A stretch of DNA of 64,000 nucleotides from Swaminathania salitolerans (GTDB lineage Bacteria; Pseudomonadota; Alphaproteobacteria; Acetobacterales; Acetobacteraceae). Of this stretch, positions 9,891 through 25,923 are shown in pieces; the stretch's first letter is position 1; each line of letters begins with the position of its first letter. The stretch spans positions 175,078 through 239,077 of the forward strand of contig NZ_BJVC01000005.1 of assembly GCF_007988945.1 (NCBI RefSeq). The letters are read 5' to 3'. The notes under the pieces were generated by a model. The model was not told the DNA's origin and ran no database searches. It saw only the letters and a list, made by a program, of their open reading frames with translations. The position numbers and the translations under genes are program-made.

Positions 9891-10000
9891 GGAATGCTGG
9901 GTTCCGATTGAATGGACAGGCGAGCGGTACTTTCCCGGTTTCGGGGAGGTGCCATGGGTAACCCGGTCCGGGAACCAAAATTTCCGGACTGACGAGGAGA

Positions 10001-10525
10001 ATGGATTTGGACCGTCAGGAAAAACGGGCCTTCGTCGAATTCCTCGCCAACGTGTTCAACAGCACGTCCATGGTTGTCGTCACCGAAAACAAAGGTCTGA
10101 CGGTTGCTGATGTGACGGAGCTGCGTCGACGCGTTCGTGCGGCGGGTGCGACGTACAAGGTTGCGAAAAACCGGCTGGCCAGCCGCGCTCTGGATGGGAC
10201 CCAATTCGACGGGATTCTTCCGCTGCTGAAGGGACCGACCGCGCTTGCGTGGGCGGATGATCCGGTTGCAGTTGCGAAGGTGATCGTCGAGTTCGCCAAG
10301 ACGAACGACAAGCTTGTGGTGCTCGGTGGCGCCCTTGGTAGCCAGACGCTCAATGCGGATGGTGTCAAGGCTCTTGCCGCACTGCCGTCGCTGGACGAAC
10401 TGCGTGCGCAGCTGGTGGGTATGATTTCTACCCCCGCTACGCGTATCGCAGGCGTTGTCCAGGCTCCGGCCGGCCAGCTTGCTCGCGTCTTCGGCGCCTA
10501 TGCCAAGACCGGCGAAGCCGCCTGA
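10001..10525 (+). CDS. rplJ: Ribosomal protein L10
   Basis: 174 residues, including the N-terminal rRNA-binding domain ([15 protein letters not shown]) and the C-terminal helix on which L12 dimers assemble. It builds the base of the GTPase stalk. ATG 10001 follows GAGGAG; a TTG six bases later (10007) would also fit and cannot be excluded. The long structured leader upstream suggests autogenous control. Confidence 0.97.
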   Translation: MDLDRQEKRAFVEFLANVFNSTSMVVVTENKGLTVADVTELRRRVRAAGATYKVAKNRLASRALDGTQFDGILPLLKGPTALAWADDPVAVAKVIVEFAKTNDKLVVLGGALGSQTLNADGVKALAALPSLDELRAQLVGMISTPATRIAGVVQAPAGQLARVFGAYAKTGEAA

Positions 10526-10542
10526 ATTGTCTTACGCAGCGC

Positions 10543-10560
10543 CGCTCCTCTTCAGGAGCG
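10543..10560 (+). other. rplJ-rplL intercistronic hairpin
   Basis: CGCTCCT (10543-10549) and AGGAGCG (10554-10560) form a 7-bp stem with a CTTC loop. It has no T-run. It may stabilise or process the message so that rplL is made in fourfold excess over rplJ (inference). Confidence 0.45.
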
Positions 10561-10603
10561 CGGGTTGTGAATCGAAAACCAGTTACCATATAGGACCATC
10601 ATC

Positions 10604-10978
<375 letters not shown>

Positions 10979-10995
10979 TCAAGCTCACGACCCGC

Positions 10996-11066
10996 GCTTC
11001 GCCTTCACGCGAAGCCGGTTGTGGATTGAGACAGGTCAGGGCGGAAATCCTTCCGGGTTTCCGCCC
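10996..11066 (+). terminator. Attenuator hairpins between rplL and rpoB
   Basis: Two hairpins: GCTTCGC/GCGAAGC (10996-11002/11009-11015) and the stronger GGGCGGAAA/TTTCCGCCC (11039-11047/11058-11066), a 9-bp perfect stem followed by GATTTGCC. This matches the position of the partial terminator known from the enterobacterial rplL-rpoB gap. Partial termination is inferred. Confidence 0.5.
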
Positions 11067-11069
11067 GAT

Positions 11070-11097
11070 TTGCCGTTGCGGACAAACCCTGTATAAG
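11070..11097 (+). promoter_or_regulatory. Candidate internal promoter for rpoBC
   Basis: TTGCCG (11070-11075), a 16-bp spacer and TATAAG (11092-11097), then GGCCGG. It lies just after the attenuator hairpin and 120 bp before rpoB. It would allow rpoBC expression independent of the stalk genes. Confidence 0.4.
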
Positions 11098-11216
11098 GGC
11101 CGGTTGTCACGCAACAGCTTTACGAAATCACGGTGCCGGTCGTTCCGGTCGCCCGCCATGGCAGTCTTCCTGTCATGTGGACGACCCGAAGGTCTGGTGC
11201 GAGAGGGCAGGGATAG

Positions 11217-14200
11217 ATGAACGCAATCACCAAATCGTTCACAGGACGCAAGCGGATTCGCAAGAGCTTCGGGCGGATTCCCGAAGTCGCGCCGATGCCC
11301 AACCTGATTGACGTGCAGCGCGCGAGCTATGAGACGTTCCTTCAGATGAACGTGGCGCCTGACAGCCGTCAGCAGACGGGTCTTCAGGAAGTGTTCCGGT
11401 CGGTCTTTCCGATCAACGATTTTGCGGGACGTGGCCGTCTCGAGTTCGTTTCCTATGAACTCGAGGAGCCGAAATACGATGTCGAGGAGTGCATCCAGCG
11501 CGGCCTGACCTTCGCGGCGCCGCTGAAGGTCATCCTGCGTCTGATCGTCTGGGACGTCGATGAGGATACGGGCTCGCGCTCGATCCGCGATATCAAGGAA
11601 CAGCCGGTCTATATGGGCGACATGCCGCTCATGACCGATAACGGCACATTCATCATCAATGGCACCGAGCGTGTCATCGTGAGCCAGATGCATCGTAGCC
11701 CCGGCGTGTTCTTCGATCACGACAAGGGCAAGACGCATTCTTCCGGCAAATATCTCTTCGCTGCCCGCGTCATTCCGTATCGTGGTTCGTGGCTCGACTT
11801 CGAGTTCGATGCCAAGGACCTGATCTATGTGCGTATCGATCGCAAGCGCAAGCTTCCGGTCACGACCCTGCTCTACGCGCTCGAGGGCGAGCATTCGATT
11901 GCAGCGCGCGCGGCGAAGGCCGCCGAAGGGGGCGACGTCGAGTCGATGACGGTCCGTGGCATGGATCAGGATGAGATCCTGGCCTATTTCTACGGCACCG
12001 TGCCCTTCACGCGCATGCCCAAGGGATGGGCGCGTCCGTTCGACCCGGAGGCGTTCCGCGGGCTCAAGCTGCTCGAGCCGCTTTACGATGCCGATACCGG
12101 CGAGGTGGTGGCCGAGGCCGATGCCAAGCTCACGGCGCGCATGTGCCGCAAGATCGCCGAAACGACGAAGGACGTGCTGGTCGGCCGCGCCGATCTTCTG
12201 GGCCGTTTCATCGCCCAGGATCTCGTCAATGAGGATACGGGCGAGATCTACGCCGAAGCGGGCGAAGAGCTGACCGAAGCGCGTCTCGAGGCGCTCGAGG
12301 AATCGGGCGTTACCGAACTGCCCATGCTCGCGGTCGATTCCTCGCACGGTCCCTGGATCCGCAATACGCTGGCCGTGGACAAGAACAATCGCCGCGATGA
12401 AGCGCTGATCGATATCTATCGCATCATGCGTCCCGGCGAGCCGCCGACTCCGGAAACGGCAGAAGCCATGTTCCAGGGCCTGTTCTTCGATGCCGACCGC
12501 TACGACCTCTCGGCCGTGGGGCGCGTCAAGATGAACATGCGTCTGGAAGTCGATGCGCCGGACACCATGCGCGTGCTGCGCAAGGAAGACATCCTGCGCA
12601 CCGTCAAGATCATGTGCGAGCTCAAGGACGGTCGCGGCCAGATCGACGATATCGACAATCTCGGCAACCGTCGTGTCCGCTCCGTCGGCGAGCTGATGGA
12701 AAACCAGTATCGCGTCGGTCTGCTCCGTATGGAGCGCGCCATTCGCGAGCGTATGGGCTCGGTCGATGTCGATACGGTCATGCCGCATGACCTGATCAAC
12801 GCAAAGCCTGCCGCTGCTGCCGTGCGCGAGTTCTTCGGTTCCTCGCAGCTCAGCCAGTTCATGGACCAGACCAACCCGCTCTCCGAAGTCACGCACAAGC
12901 GTCGTCTCTCGGCGCTCGGCCCGGGCGGTCTGACCCGCGAGCGCGCTGGCTTCGAAGTCCGTGACGTTCATCCGACGCATTACGGCCGTATCTGCCCGAT
13001 CGAGACGCCTGAAGGGCCGAATATCGGTCTGATCAACTCGCTCTCGACCTATGCCAAGGTGAACAAGTACGGCTTCATCGAGACGCCGTATCGCCTCGTT
13101 CAGGACGGCGTGCTCCAGGCCGGCTGGAAATACCTCTCCGCCATGGAAGAGGACAAGCTGATCGTTGCCCAGGCCGATGCCGCGCAGGACAAGAGCACGG
13201 GCCGTCTGACCGACGAGCTGGTCTCTGTCCGTCGTTCGGGCGACTTCCGCCTGGTGCCGCCCGAGCAGGTCACGGCTTGCGACGTGTCGCCCAAGCAGCT
13301 CGTTTCGGTCGCCGCTGCGCTCATTCCGTTCCTCGAGAACGATGACGCCAACCGCGCATTGATGGGCTCGAACATGCAGCGTCAGGCCGTGCCGCTGGTG
13401 CGCGCCGATGCGCCGCTGGTCGGAACGGGCATGGAAGCCGCCGTGGCCCATGATTCGGGTGCGACCATCGTTGCCAGGCGCAATGGTGTGATCGACCAGA
13501 TCGACGGTGCGCGTATCGTCGTGCGCGCCACCGACGAGGCCGGTTCGACCCAGGGCGTCGATATCTATCGCCTGCGCAAATACATGCGTTCCAACCAGTC
13601 CACCTGCATCAACCAGCGTCCGCTGGTGCGCGTGGGTGACACGGTTCATGCCGGTGACATCATCGCCGACGGTCCGTCCACCGAGCTGGGCGAACTGGCT
13701 CTGGGCCGCAACGTGCTCGTCGCGTTCATGCCCTGGAACGGCTACAACTTCGAAGACTCGATTCTCATCTCCGAGCGTATCGCCCGTGATGACGTGTTCA
13801 CCTCGATCCATATCGAGGAATTCGAGGTCATGGCCCGTGACACCAAGCTGGGTCAGGAAGAAATCACCCGCGACATTCCGAATGTCGGCGAGGAAGCCCT
13901 GCGCAATCTCGACGAGGCGGGTATCGTCTATGTCGGCGCCGAGGTGAATCCGGGCGATATCCTGATCGGCAAGGTCACGCCGAAGGGCGAGAGCCCGATG
14001 ACGCCGGAAGAGAAGCTTCTGCGCGCCATCTTCGGTGAAAAGGCATCCGACGTTCGCGATACCTCGCTCAAGCTGCCCCCGGGCACGAGCGGCACGATTG
14101 TCGATGTGCGCGTCTTCTCACGTCGCGGCGTGGACAAGGACGAGCGCGCCATGGCGATCGAGCGCGCAGAGATCGAGCGTCTGACCAAGGATCGTGATGA

Positions 14201-15392
14201 CGAGCGCGCCATTCAGGAGCGCAGCTTCGTCAACCGTCTGCGTGAGCGCCTGCTAAACCAGACGGCGGCTGCCGGGTTCAAGGGGATCCGTGCGGGCACC
14301 GTTATCACGGATGAGGTTCTGGACGAGCATCCGCGCGGCGCATGGCGCAATATCGCGGTCAGCGATGACAGCGTCATGTCCGAGCTGGAGACGCTGCGTC
14401 GCGAATACGACGCCGCCATCGGCAAGATCCAGGCCCGTTTCGACAGCAAGGTCGAGAAGCTGCAGCGCGGCGACGAGCTGCCGCCGGGCGTGATGAAGAT
14501 GGTCAAGGTCTTCGTGGCGGTGAAGCGCAAGCTTCAGCCGGGTGACAAGATGGCCGGTCGTCACGGTAACAAGGGTGTCGTCTCGCGCGTCGTGCCGGTC
14601 GAGGACATGCCGTTCCTCGAGGACGGCACGCCGGTCGATCTCGTGCTGAACCCGCTGGGCGTGCCGTCGCGCATGAATGTCGGTCAGATTCTCGAGACCC
14701 ATCTGGGCTGGGCCTGCGCCAATATCGGCCAGAACATCGGCAAGATCGCCGATGACTACCAGCGCACGGGCGAGCGCAAGCTCGAACTGCTCGAGAGCCT
14801 GCGCGACGTCTATGGCGATGCGGTGTTCGAAAGCGATATCGCGACCCTGCCGAACGAGCAGCTTCTCGAGCTGACCGGTAACCTCCGCAAGGGCGTGCCG
14901 ATCGCGACCCCGGTGTTCGACGGTGCGTCGATCCCCGATATCGAGGACATGCTGGTCAAGGCCGGTGTGGACAAGTCGGGCCAGTCGCAGCTGATCGACG
15001 GTCGTACGGGCGAGGCTTTCGAGCGTCGCACCACGGTCGGTTACATCTACATGCTGAAGCTGCATCACCTTGTCGACGACAAGATCCATGCCCGTTCGAT
15101 CGGTCCGTACTCGCTCGTCACGCAGCAACCGCTGGGTGGTAAGGCGCAGTTCGGTGGCCAGCGCTTCGGTGAGATGGAAGTCTGGGCTCTTGAAGCGTAC
15201 GGTGCCGCCTACACCCTGCAGGAAATGCTCACGGTCAAGTCCGATGACGTTTCCGGCCGTACGAAGGTCTATGAGGCCATTGTGCGCGAGCAGGACGATT
15301 TCGAAGCCGGTATCCCCGAGAGCTTCAACGTTCTGATCAAGGAACTGAAGTCGCTCGGCCTGAATGTCGATCTGGAGCAGAGCGCGATCTGA
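11217..15392 (+). CDS. rpoB: RNA polymerase beta subunit
   Basis: 1391 residues, the usual alphaproteobacterial size. The rifampicin region reads [19 protein letters not shown] and then [11 protein letters not shown]. It retains the Asp, His and Ser that are changed in resistant mutants, so a rifampicin-sensitive allele is expected. The catalytic-side segments [11 protein letters not shown] and [10 protein letters not shown] and the C-terminal anchor region contacting beta-prime are present. ATG 11217 follows a G-rich stretch (GAGAGGGCAGGG). It is followed after 88 bp by rpoC. Confidence 0.99.
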   Translation: MNAITKSFTGRKRIRKSFGRIPEVAPMPNLIDVQRASYETFLQMNVAPDSRQQTGLQEVFRSVFPINDFAGRGRLEFVSYELEEPKYDVEECIQRGLTFAAPLKVILRLIVWDVDEDTGSRSIRDIKEQPVYMGDMPLMTDNGTFIINGTERVIVSQMHRSPGVFFDHDKGKTHSSGKYLFAARVIPYRGSWLDFEFDAKDLIYVRIDRKRKLPVTTLLYALEGEHSIAARAAKAAEGGDVESMTVRGMDQDEILAYFYGTVPFTRMPKGWARPFDPEAFRGLKLLEPLYDADTGEVVAEADAKLTARMCRKIAETTKDVLVGRADLLGRFIAQDLVNEDTGEIYAEAGEELTEARLEALEESGVTELPMLAVDSSHGPWIRNTLAVDKNNRRDEALIDIYRIMRPGEPPTPETAEAMFQGLFFDADRYDLSAVGRVKMNMRLEVDAPDTMRVLRKEDILRTVKIMCELKDGRGQIDDIDNLGNRRVRSVGELMENQYRVGLLRMERAIRERMGSVDVDTVMPHDLINAKPAAAAVREFFGSSQLSQFMDQTNPLSEVTHKRRLSALGPGGLTRERAGFEVRDVHPTHYGRICPIETPEGPNIGLINSLSTYAKVNKYGFIETPYRLVQDGVLQAGWKYLSAMEEDKLIVAQADAAQDKSTGRLTDELVSVRRSGDFRLVPPEQVTACDVSPKQLVSVAAALIPFLENDDANRALMGSNMQRQAVPLVRADAPLVGTGMEAAVAHDSGATIVARRNGVIDQIDGARIVVRATDEAGSTQGVDIYRLRKYMRSNQSTCINQRPLVRVGDTVHAGDIIADGPSTELGELALGRNVLVAFMPWNGYNFEDSILISERIARDDVFTSIHIEEFEVMARDTKLGQEEITRDIPNVGEEALRNLDEAGIVYVGAEVNPGDILIGKVTPKGESPMTPEEKLLRAIFGEKASDVRDTSLKLPPGTSGTIVDVRVFSRRGVDKDERAMAIERAEIERLTKDRDDERAIQERSFVNRLRERLLNQTAAAGFKGIRAGTVITDEVLDEHPRGAWRNIAVSDDSVMSELETLRREYDAAIGKIQARFDSKVEKLQRGDELPPGVMKMVKVFVAVKRKLQPGDKMAGRHGNKGVVSRVVPVEDMPFLEDGTPVDLVLNPLGVPSRMNVGQILETHLGWACANIGQNIGKIADDYQRTGERKLELLESLRDVYGDAVFESDIATLPNEQLLELTGNLRKGVPIATPVFDGASIPDIEDMLVKAGVDKSGQSQLIDGRTGEAFERRTTVGYIYMLKLHHLVDDKIHARSIGPYSLVTQQPLGGKAQFGGQRFGEMEVWALEAYGAAYTLQEMLTVKSDDVSGRTKVYEAIVREQDDFEAGIPESFNVLIKELKSLGLNVDLEQSAI

Positions 15393-15438
15393 TGCGTTCT
15401 GTCTCTGCCTTCTCCGTGTTTGTTGCTAACGCGGGCGC

Positions 15439-15454
15439 GGCCGGTCTCCCGGCC
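15439..15454 (+). other. rpoB-rpoC intercistronic hairpin
   Basis: GGCCGG (15439-15444) and CCGGCC (15449-15454) with loop TCTC form a compact stem in the 88-bp gap. No T-run follows. A role in mRNA processing or rpoC translation is possible but not shown. Confidence 0.4.
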
Positions 15455-15480
15455 CGCTCCGTGAAATGGGATTTCGGCGC

Positions 15481-19731
<4,251 letters not shown>

Positions 19732-19770
19732 GGACGCCGGAGGCTCCGGAAAAACCTGTTTACGTTTGAG

Positions 19771-19800
19771 ATCGGGCGGGCTATGACCCGCCCGATTTCG
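19771..19800 (+). terminator. Terminator after rpoC
   Basis: ATCGGGCGGG (19771-19780) and CCCGCCCGAT (19787-19796), a 10-bp perfect stem with loop CTATGA, followed by TTCG. The T-tract is short. Confidence 0.65.
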
Positions 19801-19808
19801 TATCCGGC

Positions 19809-19836
19809 GATTCGAAGCGGGATTCGGGTGAGAATC
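19809..19836. promoter_or_regulatory. Cluster of three GANTC sites before the rpsL promoter
   Basis: GATTC at 19809-19813 and 19821-19825 and GAATC at 19832-19836, ending 22 bp before the -35 box of the str-operon promoter. GANTC is the target of CcrM, whose gene is in this window. A role in cell-cycle-dependent expression is inference. Confidence 0.5.
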
Positions 19837-19857
19837 GGGCATAACCCTAGACAATGC

Positions 19858-19886
19858 TTGACTTCCCCCCGGAACGGTCATAGGGT
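19858..19886 (+). promoter_or_regulatory. Promoter of the rpsL-rpsG-tuf operon
   Basis: TTGACT (19858-19863), a 17-bp spacer and TAGGGT (19881-19886), followed by a G+C-rich discriminator (CCGCGCC). It lies about 210 bp before rpsL, downstream of the rpoC terminator. It has the best element spacing of the r-protein promoters here. Confidence 0.6.
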
Positions 19887-20098
19887 CCGCGCCCTCGGCT
19901 ACCCCCGTCTCCAGAGGCGTCTGAGCCGTTGATAGACAGCATCAAACGCTAACGGTGCCGCCGCCTTCGGGTGAGGCTCAGGCCGGTAGTGAAAGAGTCG
20001 AAAGCGGGCGATATTCTGTCGCGCGCTGAATTTTGTTGGAAGCGAGCAGATCGGGCCTTGGCTCCGATCTGGCATAAAGCAAGGATCGGGAAGGGCGT

Positions 20099-20470
20099 AT
20101 GCCGACCATCAACCAGTTGATCGCCAAAGGCCGCGAGCCTGCCGCCAAGCGGAATAAAGTGCCGGCCCTTCAGGGTTGCCCCCAGAAGCGCGGCGTTTGC
20201 ACGCGCGTCTATACGGTTACCCCGAAAAAGCCGAACTCGGCCCTGCGTAAGGTGGCAAAGGTGCGCCTGACCAACGGGTATGAGGTCGTCAGCTACATTC
20301 CGGGTGAAGGCCATAACCTGCAGGAACACAGCGTCGTGCTGATCCGCGGCGGCCGTGTAAAAGATTTGCCGGGTGTGCGTTATCACATCCTGCGCGGCGT
20401 GCTTGACACGCAGGGCATCGCCAAGCGTCGTCAGCGCCGTTCGCTGTACGGCGCGAAGCGTCCGAAGTAA
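20099..20470 (+). CDS. rpsL: Ribosomal protein S12
   Basis: 123 residues. The decoding-centre loops are wild type: Lys43 in TPKKPNSA and Lys88 in GRVKDLPG are both present, so a streptomycin-sensitive allele is expected. It opens the str operon behind its own promoter and a leader hairpin. ATG 20099 follows GGGAAGGG. rpsG starts 14 bp after its stop. Confidence 0.98.
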   Translation: MPTINQLIAKGREPAAKRNKVPALQGCPQKRGVCTRVYTVTPKKPNSALRKVAKVRLTNGYEVVSYIPGEGHNLQEHSVVLIRGGRVKDLPGVRYHILRGVLDTQGIAKRRQRRSLYGAKRPK

Positions 20471-20484
20471 GAGGAAATTCAGGC

Positions 20485-20961
20485 ATGAGTCGCCGTCATC
20501 GCGCTGTAAAGCGTGAGATCCTTCCCGATCCGAAATTCGGAGATGTCGTCATCACGCGTTTCATGAACGCCCTGATGTACGACGGCAAGAAGTCCACAGC
20601 AGAAGGCATCGTCTATGGTGCGCTGGACTCCGTCACCCGCCGCGGCGGTGCGTCGGCAGATCCGGTCGCCATGTTCCATGCGGCTCTGGACAACGTGAAG
20701 CCGGCCGTAGAGGTCCGCTCCCGCCGTGTCGGCGGTGCGACCTATCAGGTCCCCGTCGAAGTCCGCGCCGAGCGCCGTCAGGCTCTCGCGATCCGCTGGC
20801 TGATCGACGCCTCGCGCAAGCGCGGTGAGAACACGATGCAGGAACGCCTTTCCAACGAGCTGATGGACGCGATCAACAATCGCGGCTCCGCCGTCAAGAA
20901 GCGCGAAGACACGCATCGCATGGCTGAAGCGAATAAAGCGTTCAGCCACTATCGTTGGTAA
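20485..20961 (+). CDS. rpsG: Ribosomal protein S7
   Basis: 158 residues. It is the primary assembly protein of the 30S head, binding the 3' domain of 16S rRNA near the E site. The conserved segments [16 protein letters not shown] (here [12 protein letters not shown]) and [12 protein letters not shown] are present. In the usual str operon fusA follows; here a hairpin gap and tuf follow directly. Confidence 0.98.
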   Translation: MSRRHRAVKREILPDPKFGDVVITRFMNALMYDGKKSTAEGIVYGALDSVTRRGGASADPVAMFHAALDNVKPAVEVRSRRVGGATYQVPVEVRAERRQALAIRWLIDASRKRGENTMQERLSNELMDAINNRGSAVKKREDTHRMAEANKAFSHYRW

Positions 20962-20984
20962 GCTTTACAGGCTAACCGGTTTCC

Positions 20985-21008
20985 CCGGGATCCCTTTCGG
21001 GGTCCCGG
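20985..21008 (+). terminator. Hairpin between rpsG and tuf
   Basis: CCGGGATCCC (20985-20994) and GGGGTCCCGG (20999-21008), a 10-bp stem with one G-U pair and loop TTTC, with no T-run after. It occupies the place where fusA would begin in a canonical str operon. It is either an attenuator or a processing site. Confidence 0.45.
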
Positions 21009-21063
21009 TACGAATTAGCAATCTTCCCCGCCGCACCTTCGGCGGTGGGTTATGGAGAGAATG

Positions 21064-22254
<1,191 letters not shown>

Positions 22255-22282
22255 TTGTAAGCACGGACCCTGATCTTGCGGG

Positions 22283-22308
22283 CCCCGGTCGGAGAGATCC
22301 GACCGGGG
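22283..22308 (+). terminator. Strong hairpin between tuf and rpsJ
   Basis: CCCCGGTCGGA (22283-22293) and TCCGACCGGGG (22298-22308), an 11-bp perfect stem with loop GAGA, followed by TTGGCTTTCG. It may end most str transcripts or act as a leader element for the S10 genes. In enterobacteria L4 regulates an S10 leader, but nothing here proves that. Confidence 0.5.
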
Positions 22309-22377
22309 TTGGCTTTCGAAGGGTCCAGAAGGGAGCAGGGTAGTACCCGAACCCCATTGAGTTGGACGATTGGTAAG

Positions 22378-22686
22378 ATGGACAACCAGAACATCCGCAT
22401 TCGCCTGAAGGCGTACGATCATCGCGTGCTCGACAACAGCACGAAGGAAATCGTAAACACGGCGAAGCGTACGGGTGCGCGGGTTCGGGGTCCTATCCCG
22501 CTACCGACGCATATCGAGCGGTTCACCGTGAACCGTTCCCCACATGTGGACAAGAAAAGCCGCGAGCAGTTCGAGATTCGGACTCATCGCCGCCTGCTCG
22601 ACATCGTCGAGCCAACACCGCAGACCGTGGACGCCCTCATGAAGCTCGACCTCGCCGCTGGCGTTGATGTCGAGATCAAACTTTAA
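22378..22686 (+). CDS. rpsJ: Ribosomal protein S10
   Basis: 102 residues from ATG 22378 ([16 protein letters not shown]); earlier in-frame starts would add residues not found in the family. It has the S10 loop signature [15 protein letters not shown]. It is part of the 30S head and also the transcription antitermination factor NusE. First gene of the S10 cluster, 123 bp behind tuf. Confidence 0.98.
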   Translation: MDNQNIRIRLKAYDHRVLDNSTKEIVNTAKRTGARVRGPIPLPTHIERFTVNRSPHVDKKSREQFEIRTHRRLLDIVEPTPQTVDALMKLDLAAGVDVEIKL

Positions 22687-22696
22687 GGTCCAGACG

Positions 22697-23380
22697 ATGC
22701 GTACCGGATTGATCGCAAAGAAGCTGGGTATGACCCGGCTGTTCAAGGAAGATGGCACACATGTGCCGGTCACAGTGCTGCATCTCGACGAGGTCGAGGT
22801 GGTGGATGCCCGCACGCAGGAGCGTGATGGCTATTCCGCAGTGCAGATCGGACTCGGCAAGGCGAAGGTGAAGAACGTCACCAAGCCCATGCGTGGCCAT
22901 TATGCTCGCACCAAGGTGGAGCCGAAGCAGAATCTCGTGGAGTTTCGCGTGGCGGAAGACGCCGTGCTCGAGGCAGGAACGAAGCTGTCGGCCAACCATT
23001 TCGTCGTCGGCCAGAAGGTCGATGTCACCGGCACCAGCAAGGGCAAGGGCTTCGCCGGCGTCATGAAGCGCTGGAACTTCGCTGGTCTTGAAGCCACCCA
23101 CGGCGTGTCCATCAGTCATCGTTCGCATGGTTCGACGGGTCAGCGCCAGGATCCGGGCAAGGTCTTCAAGGGCAAGAAGATGGCCGGTCACATGGGTGAC
23201 GAGCGCGTCACGACGCTGAACCTCGAAGTGGCAGCCGTTGATGTCGAACGCAACCTGATCATGGTTCGTGGTTCGATTCCGGGTGCCAAGAATGGCCTCG
23301 TGTTGATCCGCGATGCGATCAAGAAGGCTCGCCATGCAGATGCGCCGTATCCGGCAGCGACTGCGGCGGCCGCCGGTTAA
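22697..23380 (+). CDS. rplC: Ribosomal protein L3
   Basis: 227 residues from ATG 22697. The long loop reaching the peptidyl-transferase centre includes [20 protein letters not shown], with the Gln that is methylated by PrmB in other bacteria. It is an early 50S assembly protein. The C-terminus is Ala-rich. Ten bases separate it from rpsJ. Confidence 0.98.
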   Translation: MRTGLIAKKLGMTRLFKEDGTHVPVTVLHLDEVEVVDARTQERDGYSAVQIGLGKAKVKNVTKPMRGHYARTKVEPKQNLVEFRVAEDAVLEAGTKLSANHFVVGQKVDVTGTSKGKGFAGVMKRWNFAGLEATHGVSISHRSHGSTGQRQDPGKVFKGKKMAGHMGDERVTTLNLEVAAVDVERNLIMVRGSIPGAKNGLVLIRDAIKKARHADAPYPAATAAAAG

Positions 23381-23392
23381 GGACTGAGGGCG

Positions 23393-24007
23393 ATGGAATA
23401 CGATATCAAAACCCTCGATAATGGCAGCGCCGGAACGGTGACCCTGCCAGAGGAGCTGTTCGGCGCGACACCGCGTACGGACATCATGGCACGCGTCGTG
23501 CACTGGCAGCTGGCGAAGCGTCGCGCGGGAACGCACCGTACCAAGGGTATGGGCGAGATCTCCGGCACGACCAAGAAGCCGTACCGCCAGAAGGGCACGG
23601 GTTCGGCTCGTCAGGGCTCGCTGCGCGCACCGCAGTTCCGTACGGGTGGCGTGGTTCATGGTCCGGTCGTTCGCGATCACGGCTATGACCTCCCCAAGAA
23701 GGTGCGTCGCCTCGGCCTGATCTCTGCGCTTTCGCAGAAGGCCGCCGCTGGCAAGCTGATCGTGATCGATCAGGCCGCCGGTGTGACCAAGACCCGCGAA
23801 GCCGCTGCGAAGCTGGCCGCGCTGGGCTGGTCCTCCGCCCTGATCGTTGACGGAGCCGTCGATGTGGCTTTCGGTCGCGCCGTGCGCAACCTGCCCCGCA
23901 TCGATGTGCTGCCGACGATCGGCGCCAATGTGTATGACATTCTGAACCACGACGTTCTCGTGCTGACGCGCGCTGGACTCGAGGGTCTCAAGGAGCGCCT
24001 GGCATGA
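23393..24007 (+). CDS. rplD: Ribosomal protein L4
   Basis: 204 residues. The extended loop lining the exit tunnel is present ([15 protein letters not shown]). In enterobacteria L4 also represses the S10 operon. ATG 23393 follows CTGAGGG. Its TGA overlaps the rplW ATG (ATGA), giving translational coupling. Confidence 0.97.
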   Translation: MEYDIKTLDNGSAGTVTLPEELFGATPRTDIMARVVHWQLAKRRAGTHRTKGMGEISGTTKKPYRQKGTGSARQGSLRAPQFRTGGVVHGPVVRDHGYDLPKKVRRLGLISALSQKAAAGKLIVIDQAAGVTKTREAAAKLAALGWSSALIVDGAVDVAFGRAVRNLPRIDVLPTIGANVYDILNHDVLVLTRAGLEGLKERLA

Positions 24008-24345
24008 CCGCTGGCAACGTTCTTGCGCGCCGCACGAAGGCGCAGCGCATGACGCGCGAGACGATGTTCGACATCGTCCGTGCGCCCATCATCACCGAGA
24101 AGGCGACGACCCTCTCCGAGCGCAACCAGGTTGTTTTCCGCGTGGCGATGACCGCCGCGAAGCCGGAAATCAAGGTTGCGGTCGAGACGCTGTTCGGCGT
24201 CAAGGTCGTGTCCGTCAACACGCTGGTGCAGAAGGGCAAGACCAAGATGGTCAAGGGCCGTCCCGGTCGCCGCTCGGACATCAAGAAGGCGTATGTTCAG
24301 CTTGCGGAAGGTCAGTCCATTGACCTCACCGCGAAGCTGGGCTGA
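24004..24345 (+). CDS. rplW: Ribosomal protein L23
   Basis: 113 residues from the coupled ATG at 24004. The family core starts at about residue 21 ([14 protein letters not shown]), so ATG 24049 is an alternative start giving the usual 98 residues. L23 sits at the tunnel exit and docks trigger factor and SRP. The protruding loop [12 protein letters not shown] is conserved. Confidence 0.95.
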   Translation: MTAGNVLARRTKAQRMTRETMFDIVRAPIITEKATTLSERNQVVFRVAMTAAKPEIKVAVETLFGVKVVSVNTLVQKGKTKMVKGRPGRRSDIKKAYVQLAEGQSIDLTAKLG

Positions 24346-24361
24346 CGCGGGATAGGATACC

Positions 24362-25192
24362 ATGGCACTCAAGCACTTTAATCCCACGACGCCGAGCACG
24401 CGTGGCACGGTCCTGATCGACCGCAGCGAGCTCTACAAGGGCAAGCCGGTCAAGCAGCTGACCGAGGGCAAGAACAAGTCCGGCGGTCGCAACAATCACG
24501 GTCGCACCACGTCGCGTTTCCGTGGCGGCGGGCACAAGCAGTCCTATCGCTATGTCGATTTCAAGCGCCGCAAGTTCGGTGTCATCGGCACGGTGGAGCG
24601 TCTGGAATACGACCCGAACCGCACCGCGTTCATCGCCCTCATCAAGTATGAGGACGGCGAACTCGCCTATATCCTGGCGCCGCAGCGCGTGAAGGTGGGC
24701 GATCAGGTCGTGGCCGGTGAGCGTACCGACGTGAAGCCGGGCAATGCCATGCCGCTGGGCGCGATGCCTGTCGGTACGATCGTGCACAACATCGAGCTGA
24801 AGCCCGGTGCTGGCGGCAAGATCGCACGTTCGGCCGGCAACTATGCCCAGCTGGTCGGCAAGGATGCGGGCTATGCCCAGATCAAGCTGCAGTCGGGCGA
24901 GCTGCGTCTCGTTCGCGGCGAATGCATGGCCACTGTTGGCGCGGTTTCGAACCCCGACAACATGAACCAGCATCTCGGCAAGGCCGGTCGCAACCGCTGG
25001 CTCGGTCGTCGTCCGCATAACCGTGGCGTCGTCATGAACCCGGTCGACCATCCGCATGGTGGTGGTGAAGGTCGCACTTCGGGCGGTCGTCATCCGGTTA
25101 CGCCGTGGGGCAAGCCGACCAAGGGCTACAAGACTCGTGTTAACAAGAAGACGGACAGCCTGATCATCCGTCGCCGCAAGACCGGCAAGTAA
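24362..25192 (+). CDS. rplB: Ribosomal protein L2
   Basis: 276 residues. It helps join the subunits and shape the peptidyl-transferase centre. The signature [16 protein letters not shown] near the C-terminus contains the conserved histidine. The N-terminal arm [16 protein letters not shown] is typical. The gene follows rplW by 16 bp. Confidence 0.99.
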   Translation: MALKHFNPTTPSTRGTVLIDRSELYKGKPVKQLTEGKNKSGGRNNHGRTTSRFRGGGHKQSYRYVDFKRRKFGVIGTVERLEYDPNRTAFIALIKYEDGELAYILAPQRVKVGDQVVAGERTDVKPGNAMPLGAMPVGTIVHNIELKPGAGGKIARSAGNYAQLVGKDAGYAQIKLQSGELRLVRGECMATVGAVSNPDNMNQHLGKAGRNRWLGRRPHNRGVVMNPVDHPHGGGEGRTSGGRHPVTPWGKPTKGYKTRVNKKTDSLIIRRRKTGK

Positions 25193-25209
25193 GAAGGGGG
25201 CAAACAGAG

Positions 25210-25488
25210 ATGGCACGTTCCGTCTGGAAGGGCCCGTTCGTTGACGGGTACTTGTTCGGCAAGGCCGAAGCATCGCGCGCTTCGGGTCGCAATGAGGTGA
25301 TCAAGATCTGGTCGCGTCGTTCTACAATCCTGCCGCAGTTCGTCGGACTCACGTTCGGCGTTTATAATGGCCACAAGTTCCTGCCGGTGCAGGTGACGGA
25401 AAACATGGTCGGGCACAAGTTCGGTGAGTTCTCGCCGACGCGCACGTTCCCCGGTCATGCTTCCGACAAGAAGTCGAAGCGGGGCTGA
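25210..25488 (+). CDS. rpsS: Ribosomal protein S19
   Basis: 92 residues, standard length, beginning [15 protein letters not shown]. It lies in the 30S head beside S13 and contacts the A-site region. The signature [16 protein letters not shown] is complete. It ends two bases before rplV. Confidence 0.98.
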   Translation: MARSVWKGPFVDGYLFGKAEASRASGRNEVIKIWSRRSTILPQFVGLTFGVYNGHKFLPVQVTENMVGHKFGEFSPTRTFPGHASDKKSKRG

Positions 25489-25490
25489 TC

Positions 25491-25922
25491 ATGAGCAAGC
25501 CGAAGCACATTCGCACTCTCGCTGATACGGAAGCGCAGGCCATCGCCCGCAACATCCGCGTCAGCCCGCGCAAGCTCAACCTGGTTGCGGCGATGATCCG
25601 CAACCAGCCGGCCGACAAGGCAATCGCAGCGCTGACGTTCTCCCGTCGCCGCATCGCGCAGCAGGTTCGCAAGACCCTGGAAAGCGCCGTGGCCAACGCA
25701 GAGAACAATCATCAGCTCGATGTCGACCAGCTCGTGGTCAAGACGGCCGAGGTTGGCAAGTCGATCGTCATGAAGCGTTTCCACGCTCGTGGCCGTGGTC
25801 GTTCCTCGCGCATCGAGAAGTTCTTCAGCCATCTGAAGATCGTCGTTGCCGAGCGCGCTGCAGATGAAGCGCCTGCGCCGAAGGGCAAGGGCAAGGACGC
25901 AGCAGAGCAGAAGGCAGCCTGA
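25491..25922 (+). CDS. rplV: Ribosomal protein L22
   Basis: 143 residues, longer than the 110 of E. coli because of a C-terminal Ala/Lys/Glu tail (about 124-143, [17 protein letters not shown]). The core has the tunnel beta-hairpin and the conserved [11 protein letters not shown] and SHLKIVVAE segments. It binds many 23S domains and narrows the exit tunnel with L4. Confidence 0.97.
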   Translation: MSKPKHIRTLADTEAQAIARNIRVSPRKLNLVAAMIRNQPADKAIAALTFSRRRIAQQVRKTLESAVANAENNHQLDVDQLVVKTAEVGKSIVMKRFHARGRGRSSRIEKFFSHLKIVVAERAADEAPAPKGKGKDAAEQKAA

Positions 25923-25923
25923 T

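Larger units (their letters stand above)
19732..20098 (+). other. Regulatory gap between rpoC and rpsL
   Basis: 367 bp without a gene. In order it holds the rpoC terminator (19771-19800), three GANTC sites in 28 bp (19809-19836), the rpsL promoter candidate (19858-19886), a fourth GANTC (19995-19999) and an 8-bp leader hairpin, CAGATCGG/CCGATCTG (20047-20054/20064-20071), 28 nt before rpsL. Confidence 0.7.
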
